DNA of 37,132 nt from Calditrichota bacterium (lineage in GTDB: Bacteria; Calditrichota; Calditrichia; RBG-13-44-9; J075): positions 34,423 to 71,554 of the forward strand of contig JAGRBF010000104.1 in NCBI GenBank assembly GCA_020434205.1. The letters run 5' to 3'. Position numbers and translations under genes: made by a program. A model generated the notes under the pieces. That model was given only the letters and a program-made list of their open reading frames with translations, was not told the DNA's origin and searched no databases. This document shows positions 7,324 to 16,270 of this stretch, in pieces (the stretch's first letter is position 1; every line of letters starts with the position of its first letter).

Positions 7324-8438
7324 ATCCCATGCAAATTGCCATAAATGCCCGTTTTCTAACTCAGAAGATGAGCGGCGTGCAGCGTTATGCTCACGAATTG
7401 CTGCGTGCCATTAATGATTTAGTGGACAATAAGGATCCTGCCGTAGCCGGCCTGAGCTTCCGTTTACTGGCTCCTGCCCATCCCGGGGTGAGCGATCCCG
7501 CTTTTGCAAATCTGCCCTTGCAGACCTTCGGCAGGGGCAGCGGCCATTTTTGGGAGCAACTCTATTTGCCCGGGGCCCTGAAAAGGGGAGAATTGTTGTT
7601 TTGCCCGGGTAACACCGCACCGCTGAGATCCTTGCAGAACCGCCAGGTTGTCGTAACCGTTCACAGCCTTTCCTTTCGCTATTTTCCGGAGGCTTACAGC
7701 CTTCTTTTCCGATTGGTATATCGGGCTCAGATGCCGCTTATCATGCGGCAGGCCCGGGTTATTACCGTATCCGAATCAGAAAAAAAGGCCATTTTGAATT
7801 ACTACCCACGGGCGGGTGGCCACCTTGGGGTGGTGCACAACGGAGGATTTGGAAAGCGCTTTGAAAAGGTTATTGCCCAACCCCCTCCGCCCCGGGATCC
7901 CAATGCGGTGCTGTACGTGGGAGCCATCAACCGGCTCAAAAACCCCCAGAGAATTATCGATGCCATGGCATTGTTGCTGGAAAAGCATCCCTTGCATCTC
8001 ACCATTGCCGGTGGTGGCGGGCAAAGTTTTCGCAAAAACCCTTTCCGGATTCCCGATTCGATGAAGAACAGAGTGACCTTTACCGGCCAAATTGAAGACA
8101 CTCAGGAGTTGATCCGCCTTTACCAAAGCGCCGGGATTATGGTCTTTCCCTCTTTTTATGAGGCTTCTCCTTTACCCCCCATCGAAGCGATGGCCTGTGG
8201 TTGCCCGGTGGTTGCCGGGGATATTCCTGCTCTTCGGGAGCGCTGCGGAGAGGCTGCGGTGTTCTGCCAGCCGGGCGAGGTGTCCTCCATCGCCGGAGCC
8301 CTGGACAAAATTCTTTCCCAGCCGGCGCTGGCCCGGGAATTATCTCAAAAGGGATTGGAACGGGCGGAGCGTTTCACGTGGGAGGCCTGCGCCCGGCAGA
8401 CCCTGGCCATTATTCGCGAAGCAGGAGAAAAAAGATGA
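7320..8438 (+). CDS. Glycosyltransferase family 4
   Basis: A 372-residue GT-B glycosyltransferase, likely retaining. The N-terminal domain has the acceptor-side signature NARFLTQKMSGVQRY, and the C-terminal nucleotide-sugar domain has LYVGAINRLKNP followed by a family 4 EAMACGCPVVAGD loop with the donor-binding Glu at about 289. It has no membrane segment, so it should act on the cytoplasmic face on a lipid-linked glycan. The open frame extends back to 6807 inside the flippase gene, but ATG 7320, overlapping the flippase stop by four bases, gives a normal N-terminus; ATG 7329 is also possible. Its own stop again overlaps the next start (ATGA). Sugar specificity cannot be assigned. Confidence 0.9.
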   Translation: MNPMQIAINARFLTQKMSGVQRYAHELLRAINDLVDNKDPAVAGLSFRLLAPAHPGVSDPAFANLPLQTFGRGSGHFWEQLYLPGALKRGELLFCPGNTAPLRSLQNRQVVVTVHSLSFRYFPEAYSLLFRLVYRAQMPLIMRQARVITVSESEKKAILNYYPRAGGHLGVVHNGGFGKRFEKVIAQPPPPRDPNAVLYVGAINRLKNPQRIIDAMALLLEKHPLHLTIAGGGGQSFRKNPFRIPDSMKNRVTFTGQIEDTQELIRLYQSAGIMVFPSFYEASPLPPIEAMACGCPVVAGDIPALRERCGEAAVFCQPGEVSSIAGALDKILSQPALARELSQKGLERAERFTWEACARQTLAIIREAGEKR

Positions 8439-9625
8439 CCAAAAAAACCGGATTGAACAGGCCGCTCAGATTGGCCATCTCCCAGCGATTTCTCACTGCA
8501 TATCGCGAGGACTTTTTTTATGAAGTCAGCCAGGTGGAGGATCTGGAAGTGATGGTTTTTTTCGGGGACCGGGACGCCCAAAAGCACGCCAAGTTCGCCT
8601 CCACTAAAAAGGAATTGCGCTTTGCCCACCGCCGGCTAAAAACCGTGTCGGCCGTTTTTCCCGGATTTGGCTACCTGAATCAGCTTTTCTTTTCTCCGGG
8701 AATTCTCTCTGCCGTGCGACGTTTTCGCCCGGACGTGATCCTCACCGAGGGCACCTCCAACATCGCCAATAATCTGCTGATCTGCCCTTACGCCTGGTGG
8801 ACCCGCACCCCTTACCTGTGGTGGGACCTCGGCAAAATTCGCGGCCAACATCGCGAAAACCCCATCCGGCGCTTTTTATATCCCCTGATCCGCTTTTGTT
8901 ATCGTCGCGCCGCCGGAATCTTTGCTTATTCCGGTTATGCCCGGGACTTTTTTGTCGAGCAGGGAATACCGCCCCAAAAAATCGTGGTTTCCGGTAATAC
9001 CGTTCGCGTGGAACGTTTTTTCCCGCACCTGGATGCCCACCGCGAGGGCGGAAGGCGGATCCGCAAGGCGCTCGGGTTTGAGGATAAATTGGTTTTCCTG
9101 GCGGTAGGGGGAATGGATGGCGGTAAAGGATTTGACCTGCTGATTGGGGCTTTCGAGGAATTGGCGCGGGAAAACGACCATATCGCACTCATGATGGTCG
9201 GCGACGGGGATGAGCGCCCGTTGCTGGAAGATCTCGCAGACGGACACCCCCGAATTCATTTTGCCGGGGCCCAGTATGAGAAGGTTGGCGATTATTTTGC
9301 CGCCGGAAACGTAATGGTTATGCCCGGTCTGGGAGGGCTGGCCGTTAATGAGGCCATGGCTTTTGGCCTGCCGGTTATCGCCGGACCGGCAGACGGCACC
9401 GAACTGGATCTGGTTATCCCCGGGAAAACCGGTTTCCTGACCGGCCTGGGAGATCTGGAAGGGTTGAAGCACCATATGCGCTGGTGCATGGAAAATCCGG
9501 AGAAAGCGGCATTTCTGGGCCAAAATGCCCAGGATCTCATCCGCGAAAAATACACCCTTGCCCACATGGTTGGACGCCTGCGGGAGGCAATTACCCTGGC
9601 CGCCCCCGGCCAATTTTCCGGTTGA
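8435..9625 (+). CDS. Glycosyltransferase family 4
   Basis: A 396-residue GT-B enzyme. The C-terminal half shows FLAVGGMDGGKGFDLLI (donor-domain start), MMVGDGDERPLLE, then NEAMAFGLPVIAGPADGTE with the conserved Glu at about 306. The N-terminal half is basic and carries YLWWDLGKIRGQHRENPIRR in the acceptor region. The start is the ATG of an ATGA overlap with the preceding glycosyltransferase; the frame is open back to 8201 but that would read through the previous gene. It ends six bases before the second flippase. Donor and acceptor are unknown; context indicates surface glycan assembly. Confidence 0.88.
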   Translation: MTKKTGLNRPLRLAISQRFLTAYREDFFYEVSQVEDLEVMVFFGDRDAQKHAKFASTKKELRFAHRRLKTVSAVFPGFGYLNQLFFSPGILSAVRRFRPDVILTEGTSNIANNLLICPYAWWTRTPYLWWDLGKIRGQHRENPIRRFLYPLIRFCYRRAAGIFAYSGYARDFFVEQGIPPQKIVVSGNTVRVERFFPHLDAHREGGRRIRKALGFEDKLVFLAVGGMDGGKGFDLLIGAFEELARENDHIALMMVGDGDERPLLEDLADGHPRIHFAGAQYEKVGDYFAAGNVMVMPGLGGLAVNEAMAFGLPVIAGPADGTELDLVIPGKTGFLTGLGDLEGLKHHMRWCMENPEKAAFLGQNAQDLIREKYTLAHMVGRLREAITLAAPGQFSG

Positions 9626-9631
9626 AATATC

Positions 9632-10921
9632 ATGACCCCGCCCATTTCCAAAATTATCGGGTTTACCTTTGTGGTCCAGTTGATCATTTTTTCCATGGTG
9701 GTGCTCAACAATGTGCTGCTTACCCATTGGCTGAATCCCCTTCAGTTTGGGGTGATGGCCACTGTCCTTATTCTGACCGACGGACTGAACAAAGGCACCA
9801 ATCTGGGGATGGAATCCGCCATTTTGTTTTTTGTGAGCCGGGGAAAGCCGGCTTTTAAAGATTTCCTGAGTAGCAACTGGATCAATAGCATCGTTATTTA
9901 CGGCGGCAGCCTCCTGGCCGGGGGACTATTATTGGCCGCCGGCCTGAAGGACTGGTTATTCGATACGGCAGAGCAGCAATTTTTACCCGAGCAACTGTTG
10001 CCGGTAATTGCCTGGCTGATCTTTGCGGCAGTGGTTCACGAATACGGCGGCAATATCTGGCTTGGGCAACAGCGTTTCCGGTCCTATAACCTCAATATCC
10101 TGATCCGACCCTTTCTGTATCTGTCCGTCCTGTTGGGGCTTTTTTTTACGGAAAGACTCTCTGTGGTGACCGTTTTATTGGGATATGGGCTGGCCTGGTT
10201 GCTGCCGGGAGCGTGGATCTGGCTGAAAACCCTGCCGCATTTGTCCTGGCGCTGGGGTTGGGATATCACCCGGGAAACCCTGAAATACGGTATTCCGATG
10301 ATGGGCTCCCGATTTCTGGATTTCCTGATCTATCGCCTGGACCTGTTGCTGATCGCCTGGTTCCTGACCCAGCGGGAAGTGGCCTGGTATTATCTGGCGG
10401 TGATGATTGCCGAACGGCTGCTGTATCTGAACAAAGCCACCCAGATCGTTATCGTTCCGGCAGGGGCTCATTCTCAGGGGCAGCAGGAGAAAACCCCCCT
10501 GATAACCCGGGTAAACCTGCTTTTTGTGCTGGGAGGAGCGGTTTTGATGGCCCTCATTTTGCCACCGCTGGTTCCTCACCTCTTTGGTGATGGATACCAG
10601 GGGATGAATCTGCCCCTCCTGCTGTTGCTGCCCGGTATCGCCGCCCTCAGTGTTTCCCGGGTCCTGGCCGCGGATTTCGCCGCCCGGGGATTGCCCGGCT
10701 ACACGGTGCGGATTGCGGCGGCCAATATGGTACTGAGCCTGATCCTGAATCTGATGCTGATTCCCCGCATGGGGGTCGCCGGGGCAGCTATCAGCTCCAC
10801 CCTGGCCTACCTGGCCACCGCCGGACTGAGCCTGGTTTTATACCGGCGCCTCACCGATATCCCATTGGCGGATTTGTTGGTTTGCCGTATCAGCGATTTT
10901 GCCGATATTCAAAAAATATAG
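9632..10921 (+). CDS. Second polysaccharide flippase-like membrane protein
   Basis: A 429-residue protein with about 12 hydrophobic segments, again of the MOP/polysaccharide-biosynthesis type. Recognisable parts are the first two helices with THWLNPLQFGVMATVLILTD, the mid-protein KYGIPMMGSRFLDFLIYRLD and the C-terminal NLMLIPRMGVAGAAISSTLAY, which is a typical Wzx C-domain helix pair. It is shorter than, and clearly diverged from, the flippase at 5890-7323. Spacing to the upstream glycosyltransferase is six bases and no strong ribosome site is present, so coupled translation is likely. It may export a different glycan or partner with the upstream protein. Confidence 0.82.
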   Translation: MTPPISKIIGFTFVVQLIIFSMVVLNNVLLTHWLNPLQFGVMATVLILTDGLNKGTNLGMESAILFFVSRGKPAFKDFLSSNWINSIVIYGGSLLAGGLLLAAGLKDWLFDTAEQQFLPEQLLPVIAWLIFAAVVHEYGGNIWLGQQRFRSYNLNILIRPFLYLSVLLGLFFTERLSVVTVLLGYGLAWLLPGAWIWLKTLPHLSWRWGWDITRETLKYGIPMMGSRFLDFLIYRLDLLLIAWFLTQREVAWYYLAVMIAERLLYLNKATQIVIVPAGAHSQGQQEKTPLITRVNLLFVLGGAVLMALILPPLVPHLFGDGYQGMNLPLLLLLPGIAALSVSRVLAADFAARGLPGYTVRIAAANMVLSLILNLMLIPRMGVAGAAISSTLAYLATAGLSLVLYRRLTDIPLADLLVCRISDFADIQKI

Positions 10922-10956
10922 AGTGTGAGAAAAGCCGTTCGGGCAGAGAATATGAT

Positions 10957-12102
10957 ATGAATGAACTACCGGACTTCAGCCACCTGAAGGTGGCCCTGAT
11001 TCACGATTGGCTAACCACCATGCGCGGCGGCGAGAAGGTGCTGGAGGTTTTTTGTGAACTGTTTCCCTCTGCGGATCTGTTTACCCTACTGCACAACCCG
11101 GGTTCGGTGACCGGTCCCATCGCGGACCGGCGTATATTTACCACTTTTATTGATCGCCTTCCCCTCAAAGCAAAACGCTATCGGCATTACTTGCCCCTTT
11201 TCCCGACCGCCATCGAACGTTTTCAGTTTCAGGGGTACGATCTGATTCTGTCCAGTTCGCACTGCGTGGCCAAAGGGGTGCTTACCCCACCGGGTATTCC
11301 CCATATCGCCTACGTCCACACCCCGATGCGCTACGTCTGGGATATGTACGACCAGTATTTTGGGCGGGATCGGGTCGGAAAGCTGCAAAGAATGATCATT
11401 CCCTTTTTTGCCAACTACCTGCGTATGTGGGATGTGACCAGCGCTGCACGGGTGGATCATTTTATCGCCAATTCCAATTATGTCGCCCAACGCATTCAAA
11501 AATTTTACCGGCGGGACAGCGCCGTCATTTATCCGCCGGTATCGGTGGAACATTTTCCCCTCAGCAAAAAAACGGAAGGGTATTATCTGGTGCTGTCCGC
11601 GCTGGTGCCCTACAAACGTATCGATCTGGCGGTAGAAGCGTTTACCCAGTCCGGCAAGCCGCTGCATATAGTGGGCGACGGACCGGAAGGGGAAAAACTC
11701 AAAGCCCGGGCCGGCGAAAATATTCGTTTTTTCGACTGGCTTTCCGATGCGGATCTGTCCCGGCAACTGGCCGATTGCCGGGCGCTGATTTTTCCCGGCG
11801 AGGAGGATTTTGGGATCGTGCCCGTGGAAGCGCAGAGCTGTGGGAAACCCGTCATCGCCTTTGGAAAAGGCGGGGCTTTGGAAACAGTTTGCGGCTATGA
11901 TGGTAATAATGAAGGGCAGTGCAGCGGCATCTTTTTTGAAGAGCAAAGCCCACCCTCCCTGGCCGGTGCGGTGGAACGTTTCGAGGAGATTCGCTGGGAT
12001 GGCGAATGGATTCACCGCCACGCCGGGCAGTTTTCCCGGGAGCGTTTCCGCCGGGAAATGGCGGACTATATTCAAGCGGTGATAGGGCGCGTTGATAAAT
12101 AG
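10957..12102 (+). CDS. Glycosyltransferase family 4 (mannosyltransferase-like)
   Basis: A 381-residue GT-B enzyme. The N-terminus has the characteristic ALIHDWLTTMRGGEKVLEV signature seen in many GDP-mannose-dependent family 4 enzymes, followed by SSSHCVAKGV and YVHTPMRYVWDMYDQYF. The donor domain shows YYLVLSALVPYKRIDLAVEA and the E-x7-E motif EEDFGIVPVE (E283 and E291). The open frame begins at 10882 within the previous gene; ATG 10957 matches the family's usual beginning. It lies 35 bases after the second flippase and 101 before the initiating transferase. The mannose assignment is by resemblance only. Confidence 0.88.
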   Translation: MNELPDFSHLKVALIHDWLTTMRGGEKVLEVFCELFPSADLFTLLHNPGSVTGPIADRRIFTTFIDRLPLKAKRYRHYLPLFPTAIERFQFQGYDLILSSSHCVAKGVLTPPGIPHIAYVHTPMRYVWDMYDQYFGRDRVGKLQRMIIPFFANYLRMWDVTSAARVDHFIANSNYVAQRIQKFYRRDSAVIYPPVSVEHFPLSKKTEGYYLVLSALVPYKRIDLAVEAFTQSGKPLHIVGDGPEGEKLKARAGENIRFFDWLSDADLSRQLADCRALIFPGEEDFGIVPVEAQSCGKPVIAFGKGGALETVCGYDGNNEGQCSGIFFEEQSPPSLAGAVERFEEIRWDGEWIHRHAGQFSRERFRREMADYIQAVIGRVDK

Positions 12103-12203
12103 AAAATTCATAAATTCAGATGATTGTCAACACGCCCTGACCTTTTAACCTTGTTTCATGGAATCCCCGGATTTCCGTGGCAAAATTTTAACACCCAGAG
12201 CGA

Positions 12204-13637
12204 ATGCAACCGGATCATCACAAAAGCACTTCTCCCAGCTATCAGCGCAACCTGCTGCTGCCTTTTCTGAAAATGCTTACCGACGTGGTAGCGGTGGAAA
12301 TTGCCGTTTTGCTGGCCTATTACCTGCGTTTCTATTCCCCGCTAACCGCCGTCTTTCCGATTACCAAGGGGATTCCGGAATTCCGCACTTATTTTGGGTT
12401 CTCGGTCTTTTTGTCCCTGACCATGGTGACGTTGTTCAATTACTTCCGAGCCTACCGGAGCCGCTACTTCAGCAGTTTCAATCAGGATCTCGCTGCTATT
12501 TTCAAGGCCGGCTTTCTGGGAATTCTGGTGGCGATGAGCGGCGCTTTTCTCTACCGTGATGTTTCTTACTCCCGTCTGGTTTTTGCCCTCATTTTCGTGA
12601 ATATCAATGTGCTGCTGGTGATAACCCGCTACCTTTACCACAAGATCAAAGACCATTTTCTGAGGAAGGGGTTCAATAGCATAGAGGTGTGCCTGGTGGG
12701 AACCCCTCGGAATCTGCCGCGGATTTACGCCGGGTTAAAACGGGAAAAAACCCGCAATTTCCGGGTGGTCGGTTACGTCTGCGATGGCGAGTTGCCGGAG
12801 TTGGGACTTTCCCGGCTGGGGGGGCTGGCGGATCTGGAAGACCTGCTTTCCCGCAACGGCCTGTTTTCGGGGCTGGTTATCGCCCTCGGGCAGGAAGAGC
12901 ATCACCGCATCCTGAACATCATGGCCGCTATCGAGGGAAAAAACCTGGAGCTTTTTTATGTGCCGGATATTCTGGATATCCTGACCTCCCGCTTCGAAAC
13001 CCTGGAGGTTGGGGGCATTCCCTTTTTGCAACTCAAAACCGTTCTTCTGGCCGGTTGGCAGGGGTTTTTGAAGCGCTTCTTTGATGTCGTGGTCTCCGCA
13101 ATCGCACTTTTTCTGTTGCTGCCCCTGCTGGCGGGAGTGGCCCTCCTGGTCCGCTTGAGTTCTCCCGGCCCGGTCTTTTTTCGCCAGAAGCGGGTGGGGC
13201 TGGACGGCATTGAGTTTGAGATGATCAAATTTCGCTCCATGCGCAGCGATGCGGAAGCGCAAAGCGGCCCGGTCTGGTCGGTCCCGGATGACCCGCGCAC
13301 CACCGCCATCGGAAAAATTTTAAGACGAACCAGCCTCGATGAGCTGCCTCAATTATACAATGTGTTAAGAGGGGATATGAGTTTGGTGGGCCCCCGGCCG
13401 GAGCGCCTGCACTTTGTGGAGCAATTCAGCGAATACGTTCCTCACTATCTGGAGCGCCATCGCCTGCGCAGCGGGATGACCGGCTGGGCCCAGGTAAACG
13501 GGATGCGCGGGCAGTCCTCCATCGAGGACCGAACCCAATACGATCTCTATTACATTGAGAACTGGTCGTTGTGGTTTGATCTGAAAATTTTACTGATGAC
13601 TATAATTGAGGTTATTCGCGGCGAAAATGCCCATTAA
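12204..13637 (+). CDS. Undecaprenyl-phosphate sugar phosphotransferase (polyisoprenyl-phosphate hexose-1-P transferase)
   Basis: A 477-residue initiating enzyme of the WbaP/WcaJ type. It transfers a sugar 1-phosphate from a nucleotide sugar to undecaprenyl phosphate, starting glycan assembly. Residues 1-150 contain four to five membrane segments; 155-280 form a soluble CoA_binding_3-like domain; from about 290 comes the bacterial sugar transferase domain with its re-entrant hydrophobic segment, KFRSMRSDAE, the Asp-Glu catalytic pair in SLDELPQ (D379, E380), MSLVGPRPE and GMTGWAQVNG. Length fits full-length exopolysaccharide-type transferases. It closes the plus-strand polysaccharide series. 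Which sugar is used cannot be told. Confidence 0.93.
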   Translation: MQPDHHKSTSPSYQRNLLLPFLKMLTDVVAVEIAVLLAYYLRFYSPLTAVFPITKGIPEFRTYFGFSVFLSLTMVTLFNYFRAYRSRYFSSFNQDLAAIFKAGFLGILVAMSGAFLYRDVSYSRLVFALIFVNINVLLVITRYLYHKIKDHFLRKGFNSIEVCLVGTPRNLPRIYAGLKREKTRNFRVVGYVCDGELPELGLSRLGGLADLEDLLSRNGLFSGLVIALGQEEHHRILNIMAAIEGKNLELFYVPDILDILTSRFETLEVGGIPFLQLKTVLLAGWQGFLKRFFDVVVSAIALFLLLPLLAGVALLVRLSSPGPVFFRQKRVGLDGIEFEMIKFRSMRSDAEAQSGPVWSVPDDPRTTAIGKILRRTSLDELPQLYNVLRGDMSLVGPRPERLHFVEQFSEYVPHYLERHRLRSGMTGWAQVNGMRGQSSIEDRTQYDLYYIENWSLWFDLKILLMTIIEVIRGENAH

Positions 13638-13663
13638 ACCCGGCGACAAAACCTCGCCCAACA

Positions 13664-14887
13664 TCATTGCCCTGACTCTTTGGGGAGCATGTTCACCCCC
13701 CAAACAACCATAGCCCACCAGAAAATATTGTTTTCCAGGTCGGTGTAATAACATTGGAAAAATCCCGCCAGGAGGATTCCGGCTACCGCGGCGACCATCC
13801 CGCGGATAATGGTCCTTTGATAAGCGCTGTTTTGCGGATTGCGGTAGCCTTTGAAAGCGGAAAAAATGAGAAATCCCCACATGCCCAGCCAGGCCAGCAT
13901 GGCGGGAATGCCGCTGTTGGCGGCCAGGTTCAACATATCGTTGTGCGCATGTCCGCCGGCGTCGTAATATCCGGGATGTTTGTAGATTTCGAAAACCCGG
14001 TTAAACTCTCCCGGGCCGATACCCAACCAGGGATTGGCCTTTACCATATTCCAGCCGGTGTGCCAGAGATTGAGGCGGGGGGCATTTTTGGCGGGATCCC
14101 AGATACTGGTGATGCGCTCCATAATCTCCGGCGAGACAAAAGCGGCCACCGTGCCGGCGGCGATCAGGGAGATTAACCCCCATCCAAACCAGCGGCGATC
14201 CAGCATCAGGGTAATCACGGCGATAACCACCACCAGGGCCAGCCAGGTGCTGCGGGAAAAAGTGGCGACAATGCTCAGCAAAACCAGGATTCCGGAAATT
14301 AAATAAGGCAGCTCGGGCTTTTTGTTTTTAAGGGAACCCAGAAAGGCGCTCAGCAAAACGGCGAACCCCATCATCTGGTTTCCGGCATAGGTGAGGTAAA
14401 AGTTGAACCCGCCGGTGGCGCGAAAGTGATTGCCGTAGGCGGCCAGATGTTTTCCCCGAAAATACTCCATTCCCGCAAAAAACTGCACGATTCCATAGAT
14501 CGCCACCAGCCCCAGTGAGACCATAAACACTCGTAAAGCCCGGCGCCATTGTTCTTCGGAAAGCCGTATACCGGCCAATAGAGGAACCGTTAGCATAACC
14601 CAGTCATTCTGGAAAACCGAAATCACCGAACTCATTGGACGTGGGGCAAACAGAGCGGATAACAAACGAAGCGCCCAAAAGGCGGCCATAAAACCGTATA
14701 AGGGGTTAAACCGGAAACGGCCGGTCCGCCACAACTGCCAGGCCGCAGCAAGGGTGGTGGAAACCAGGGTCATTTGCATGATGGAAAGAGACCAGGGGAC
14801 GGTGGCCAGGAAGGCGTAAAAGGAAAATGTTAACCATTGATGCGCAGGTGTGGAAAAGTCTGATTGATCGGGATGGGTATTCATCAC
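13664..14887 (-). CDS. O-antigen ligase / polymerase family protein (Wzy_C)
   Basis: A 407-residue polytopic membrane protein with about 10-12 hydrophobic segments and one large periplasmic loop. The loop has NPWLGIGPGEFNRVFEIY followed by GGHAHNDMLNLAANSG (H313-D317), the hallmark of the Wzy_C superfamily, preceded by the conserved arginine in ATFSRSTWLAL. Such proteins either ligate glycan to lipid A core, or polymerise repeat units, or glycosylate proteins; sequence does not separate these. It is convergent with the initiating transferase, 26 bases apart, and so is transcribed separately, from the AT-rich region at 14888-15197. Start ATG ATG tandem at 14887. Confidence 0.87.
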   Translation of the reverse strand: MMNTHPDQSDFSTPAHQWLTFSFYAFLATVPWSLSIMQMTLVSTTLAAAWQLWRTGRFRFNPLYGFMAAFWALRLLSALFAPRPMSSVISVFQNDWVMLTVPLLAGIRLSEEQWRRALRVFMVSLGLVAIYGIVQFFAGMEYFRGKHLAAYGNHFRATGGFNFYLTYAGNQMMGFAVLLSAFLGSLKNKKPELPYLISGILVLLSIVATFSRSTWLALVVVIAVITLMLDRRWFGWGLISLIAAGTVAAFVSPEIMERITSIWDPAKNAPRLNLWHTGWNMVKANPWLGIGPGEFNRVFEIYKHPGYYDAGGHAHNDMLNLAANSGIPAMLAWLGMWGFLIFSAFKGYRNPQNSAYQRTIIRGMVAAVAGILLAGFFQCYYTDLENNIFWWAMVVWGVNMLPKESGQ

Positions 14888-15197
14888 ATTCTTTGTCCGG
14901 GTAATGTTCGATAATTATGCGTAGCGGCACAGGGAGTTCCGGAGAAAGAGGGCTTTAGGGATAAAGTTTTTTTCCGGGATGCCGATAATGCCATCTCAAG
15001 TTCCCGAAGGTCTTTCCCCCTGTTCAAAAATGCAAATGTTTTTTAGGGTTGGGACAGAATTATCCCATTCGCGGTAAGTGTTATATCCTGGTCAAGTTAA
15101 GCAACCTTAATACTTGTCCATTCCCACCCTGTAAAGGCAAAAAAATTTCAATATATATAACTTTTCAAGCTCAGGAAACCTTTTCTTATTTTTTAAG
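14888..15197. other. AT-rich divergent intergenic region, no gene seen
   Basis: Sits between the Wzy_C gene (minus) and the promoter of the pentapeptide gene (plus). Composition becomes strongly AT-rich from about 15130. No coding frame, RNA fold or repeat could be supported. The promoter of the Wzy_C gene should be here but no convincing hexamer pair was seen on the minus strand. Confidence 0.5.
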
Positions 15198-15226
15198 TTG
15201 AAAAAATTGGATTTTTTTTTTATAAT
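15198..15226 (+). promoter_or_regulatory. Sigma70-type promoter of the pentapeptide-repeat gene
   Basis: TTGAAA (15198-15203), a 17-base T-rich spacer, and a perfect TATAAT (15221-15226). Predicted transcription start is near 15233, giving a leader of about 50 bases before the ATG at 15286. This is the strongest housekeeping promoter match in the window. Confidence 0.8.
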
Positions 15227-15285
15227 TAGGCCTCAGAAGCCTGTAGTTTGGGGAATTATACGCTATCCAACACGAAGGTATTTGT

Positions 15286-16173
15286 ATGTCCTATCACAAA
15301 TGTGCGGTCGACGGCTGCCCTGCAAAACCGATCTCTTTTACTCACTATTGCTGGCAACACGTCCCGGACAAAAAAGCTTTTCTCAAGAAACTAAAGGCCA
15401 GTATCCGCAGTTCGGTTGCGCCGGTTTCTCTGGATAAAATTGTTCTGGAAGATTTTGACATGTCCGGCCTGGATCTGCGAAGTGCTTCGTTTATGCGCGG
15501 CATTTTTATCAACGTGGATTTTTCCAACACCAACCTGACCAATGCCAATTTCAAATCCTGCTTTTTTCAGGGATGTAAGTTCCACCATGCCAAAATGGTG
15601 CAGTCGACCCTGAGCGGGGCCATCATCGTGGATTCCGAGTTTGTGGATGCCGATCTGTCCATGGTGGAAGGCAATCAGCTCAAGATCAAAAACTCGACCT
15701 TTACCAATCTGTATATCAAATCGGCCGATTTGAAAAATACGTTCTGGAAAAATGTCGAGATAAAGGCCTCCCAGGTTACCGACGGTAATTTTATGATGAG
15801 TTACTTCGACAACCTGACCGTCAACGATACCAAGCTGGATAACGCCCTCTGTTCCGGCGGCCAGTTCCACAACTGCAACTTTGTAATGAGCGATCTGATT
15901 CAGATGAACTACATCGGTTGCATTCTTGACGATTCGACCTTTAAAACCAGTCATCTGCGCAATTGTCGTTTTGCCCAGGCCATTATCCGGGATTCGGTTT
16001 TTGAAAACTGCAAGCTGAACAAACCCATTATGCGGGAAACCCAGCTGATCGGCGGCAAGTTCGTGCGCTGCACCATCACCAACCCCTCTCTGCAGCGGGC
16101 GGTGCTGATCCACAACAACCTGAATATCAAAAAGTTGGCCAACGCAGATACCGAAGGCATGGTGGTGATGTAA
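15286..16173 (+). CDS. Pentapeptide-repeat protein with N-terminal CCCH zinc-type motif
   Basis: A 295-residue protein. Residues 1-30 hold C6-x4-C11-x10-C22-x2-H25, a small metal-binding arrangement ending in YCWQH. Residues about 55-280 are pentapeptide repeats (A[D/N]LX-type, for example NTNLTNANF, SADLKN, SDLIQMNYIG), predicted to form a right-handed quadrilateral beta-helix. There is no signal peptide or membrane segment, so it is probably cytosolic. AAGG seven bases before ATG 15286 and the promoter at 15198 set the start. Some pentapeptide proteins mimic DNA and protect gyrase; nothing here proves that. A series of hairpins follows the gene. Confidence 0.88.
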   Translation: MSYHKCAVDGCPAKPISFTHYCWQHVPDKKAFLKKLKASIRSSVAPVSLDKIVLEDFDMSGLDLRSASFMRGIFINVDFSNTNLTNANFKSCFFQGCKFHHAKMVQSTLSGAIIVDSEFVDADLSMVEGNQLKIKNSTFTNLYIKSADLKNTFWKNVEIKASQVTDGNFMMSYFDNLTVNDTKLDNALCSGGQFHNCNFVMSDLIQMNYIGCILDDSTFKTSHLRNCRFAQAIIRDSVFENCKLNKPIMRETQLIGGKFVRCTITNPSLQRAVLIHNNLNIKKLANADTEGMVVM

Positions 16174-16178
16174 GATTT

Positions 16179-16270
16179 ATTCCCCGGGCTAATACGGGGT
16201 AAAAGAAAACTGCCGCCGGTTTAAAACAGGAGTTCCGGTCCTGAAAACCGGCATAAGGAAAAGATTTCCT
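16179..16270 (+). promoter_or_regulatory. Tandem stem-loops before the membrane-protein gene (possible attenuator leader)
   Basis: Three hairpins in 92 bases: CCCCG/CGGGG (16182-16199); a two-part stem GCCGGTTT/AAACCGGC (16215-16252) enclosing CAGGA/TCCTG (16227-16243); and AGGAAA/TTTCCT (16256-16270), which would hide the candidate ribosome site. The 9-mer ATTCCCCGG at 16179-16187 is identical to the 5' arm of the terminator at 16274-16282, so it could pair with the terminator's 3' arm instead. Function is inferred. Confidence 0.5.

Noticed and set aside
14888-15197. Possible RNA gene in the AT-rich intergenic region
   Set aside because: No stable fold, tRNA-like arms or known riboswitch core could be recognised by eye.
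16189-16260. Known riboswitch class in the hairpin leader
   Set aside because: The stems do not match the conserved cores of riboswitches I know (FMN, TPP, SAM, cobalamin, c-di-GMP); described only as hairpins.
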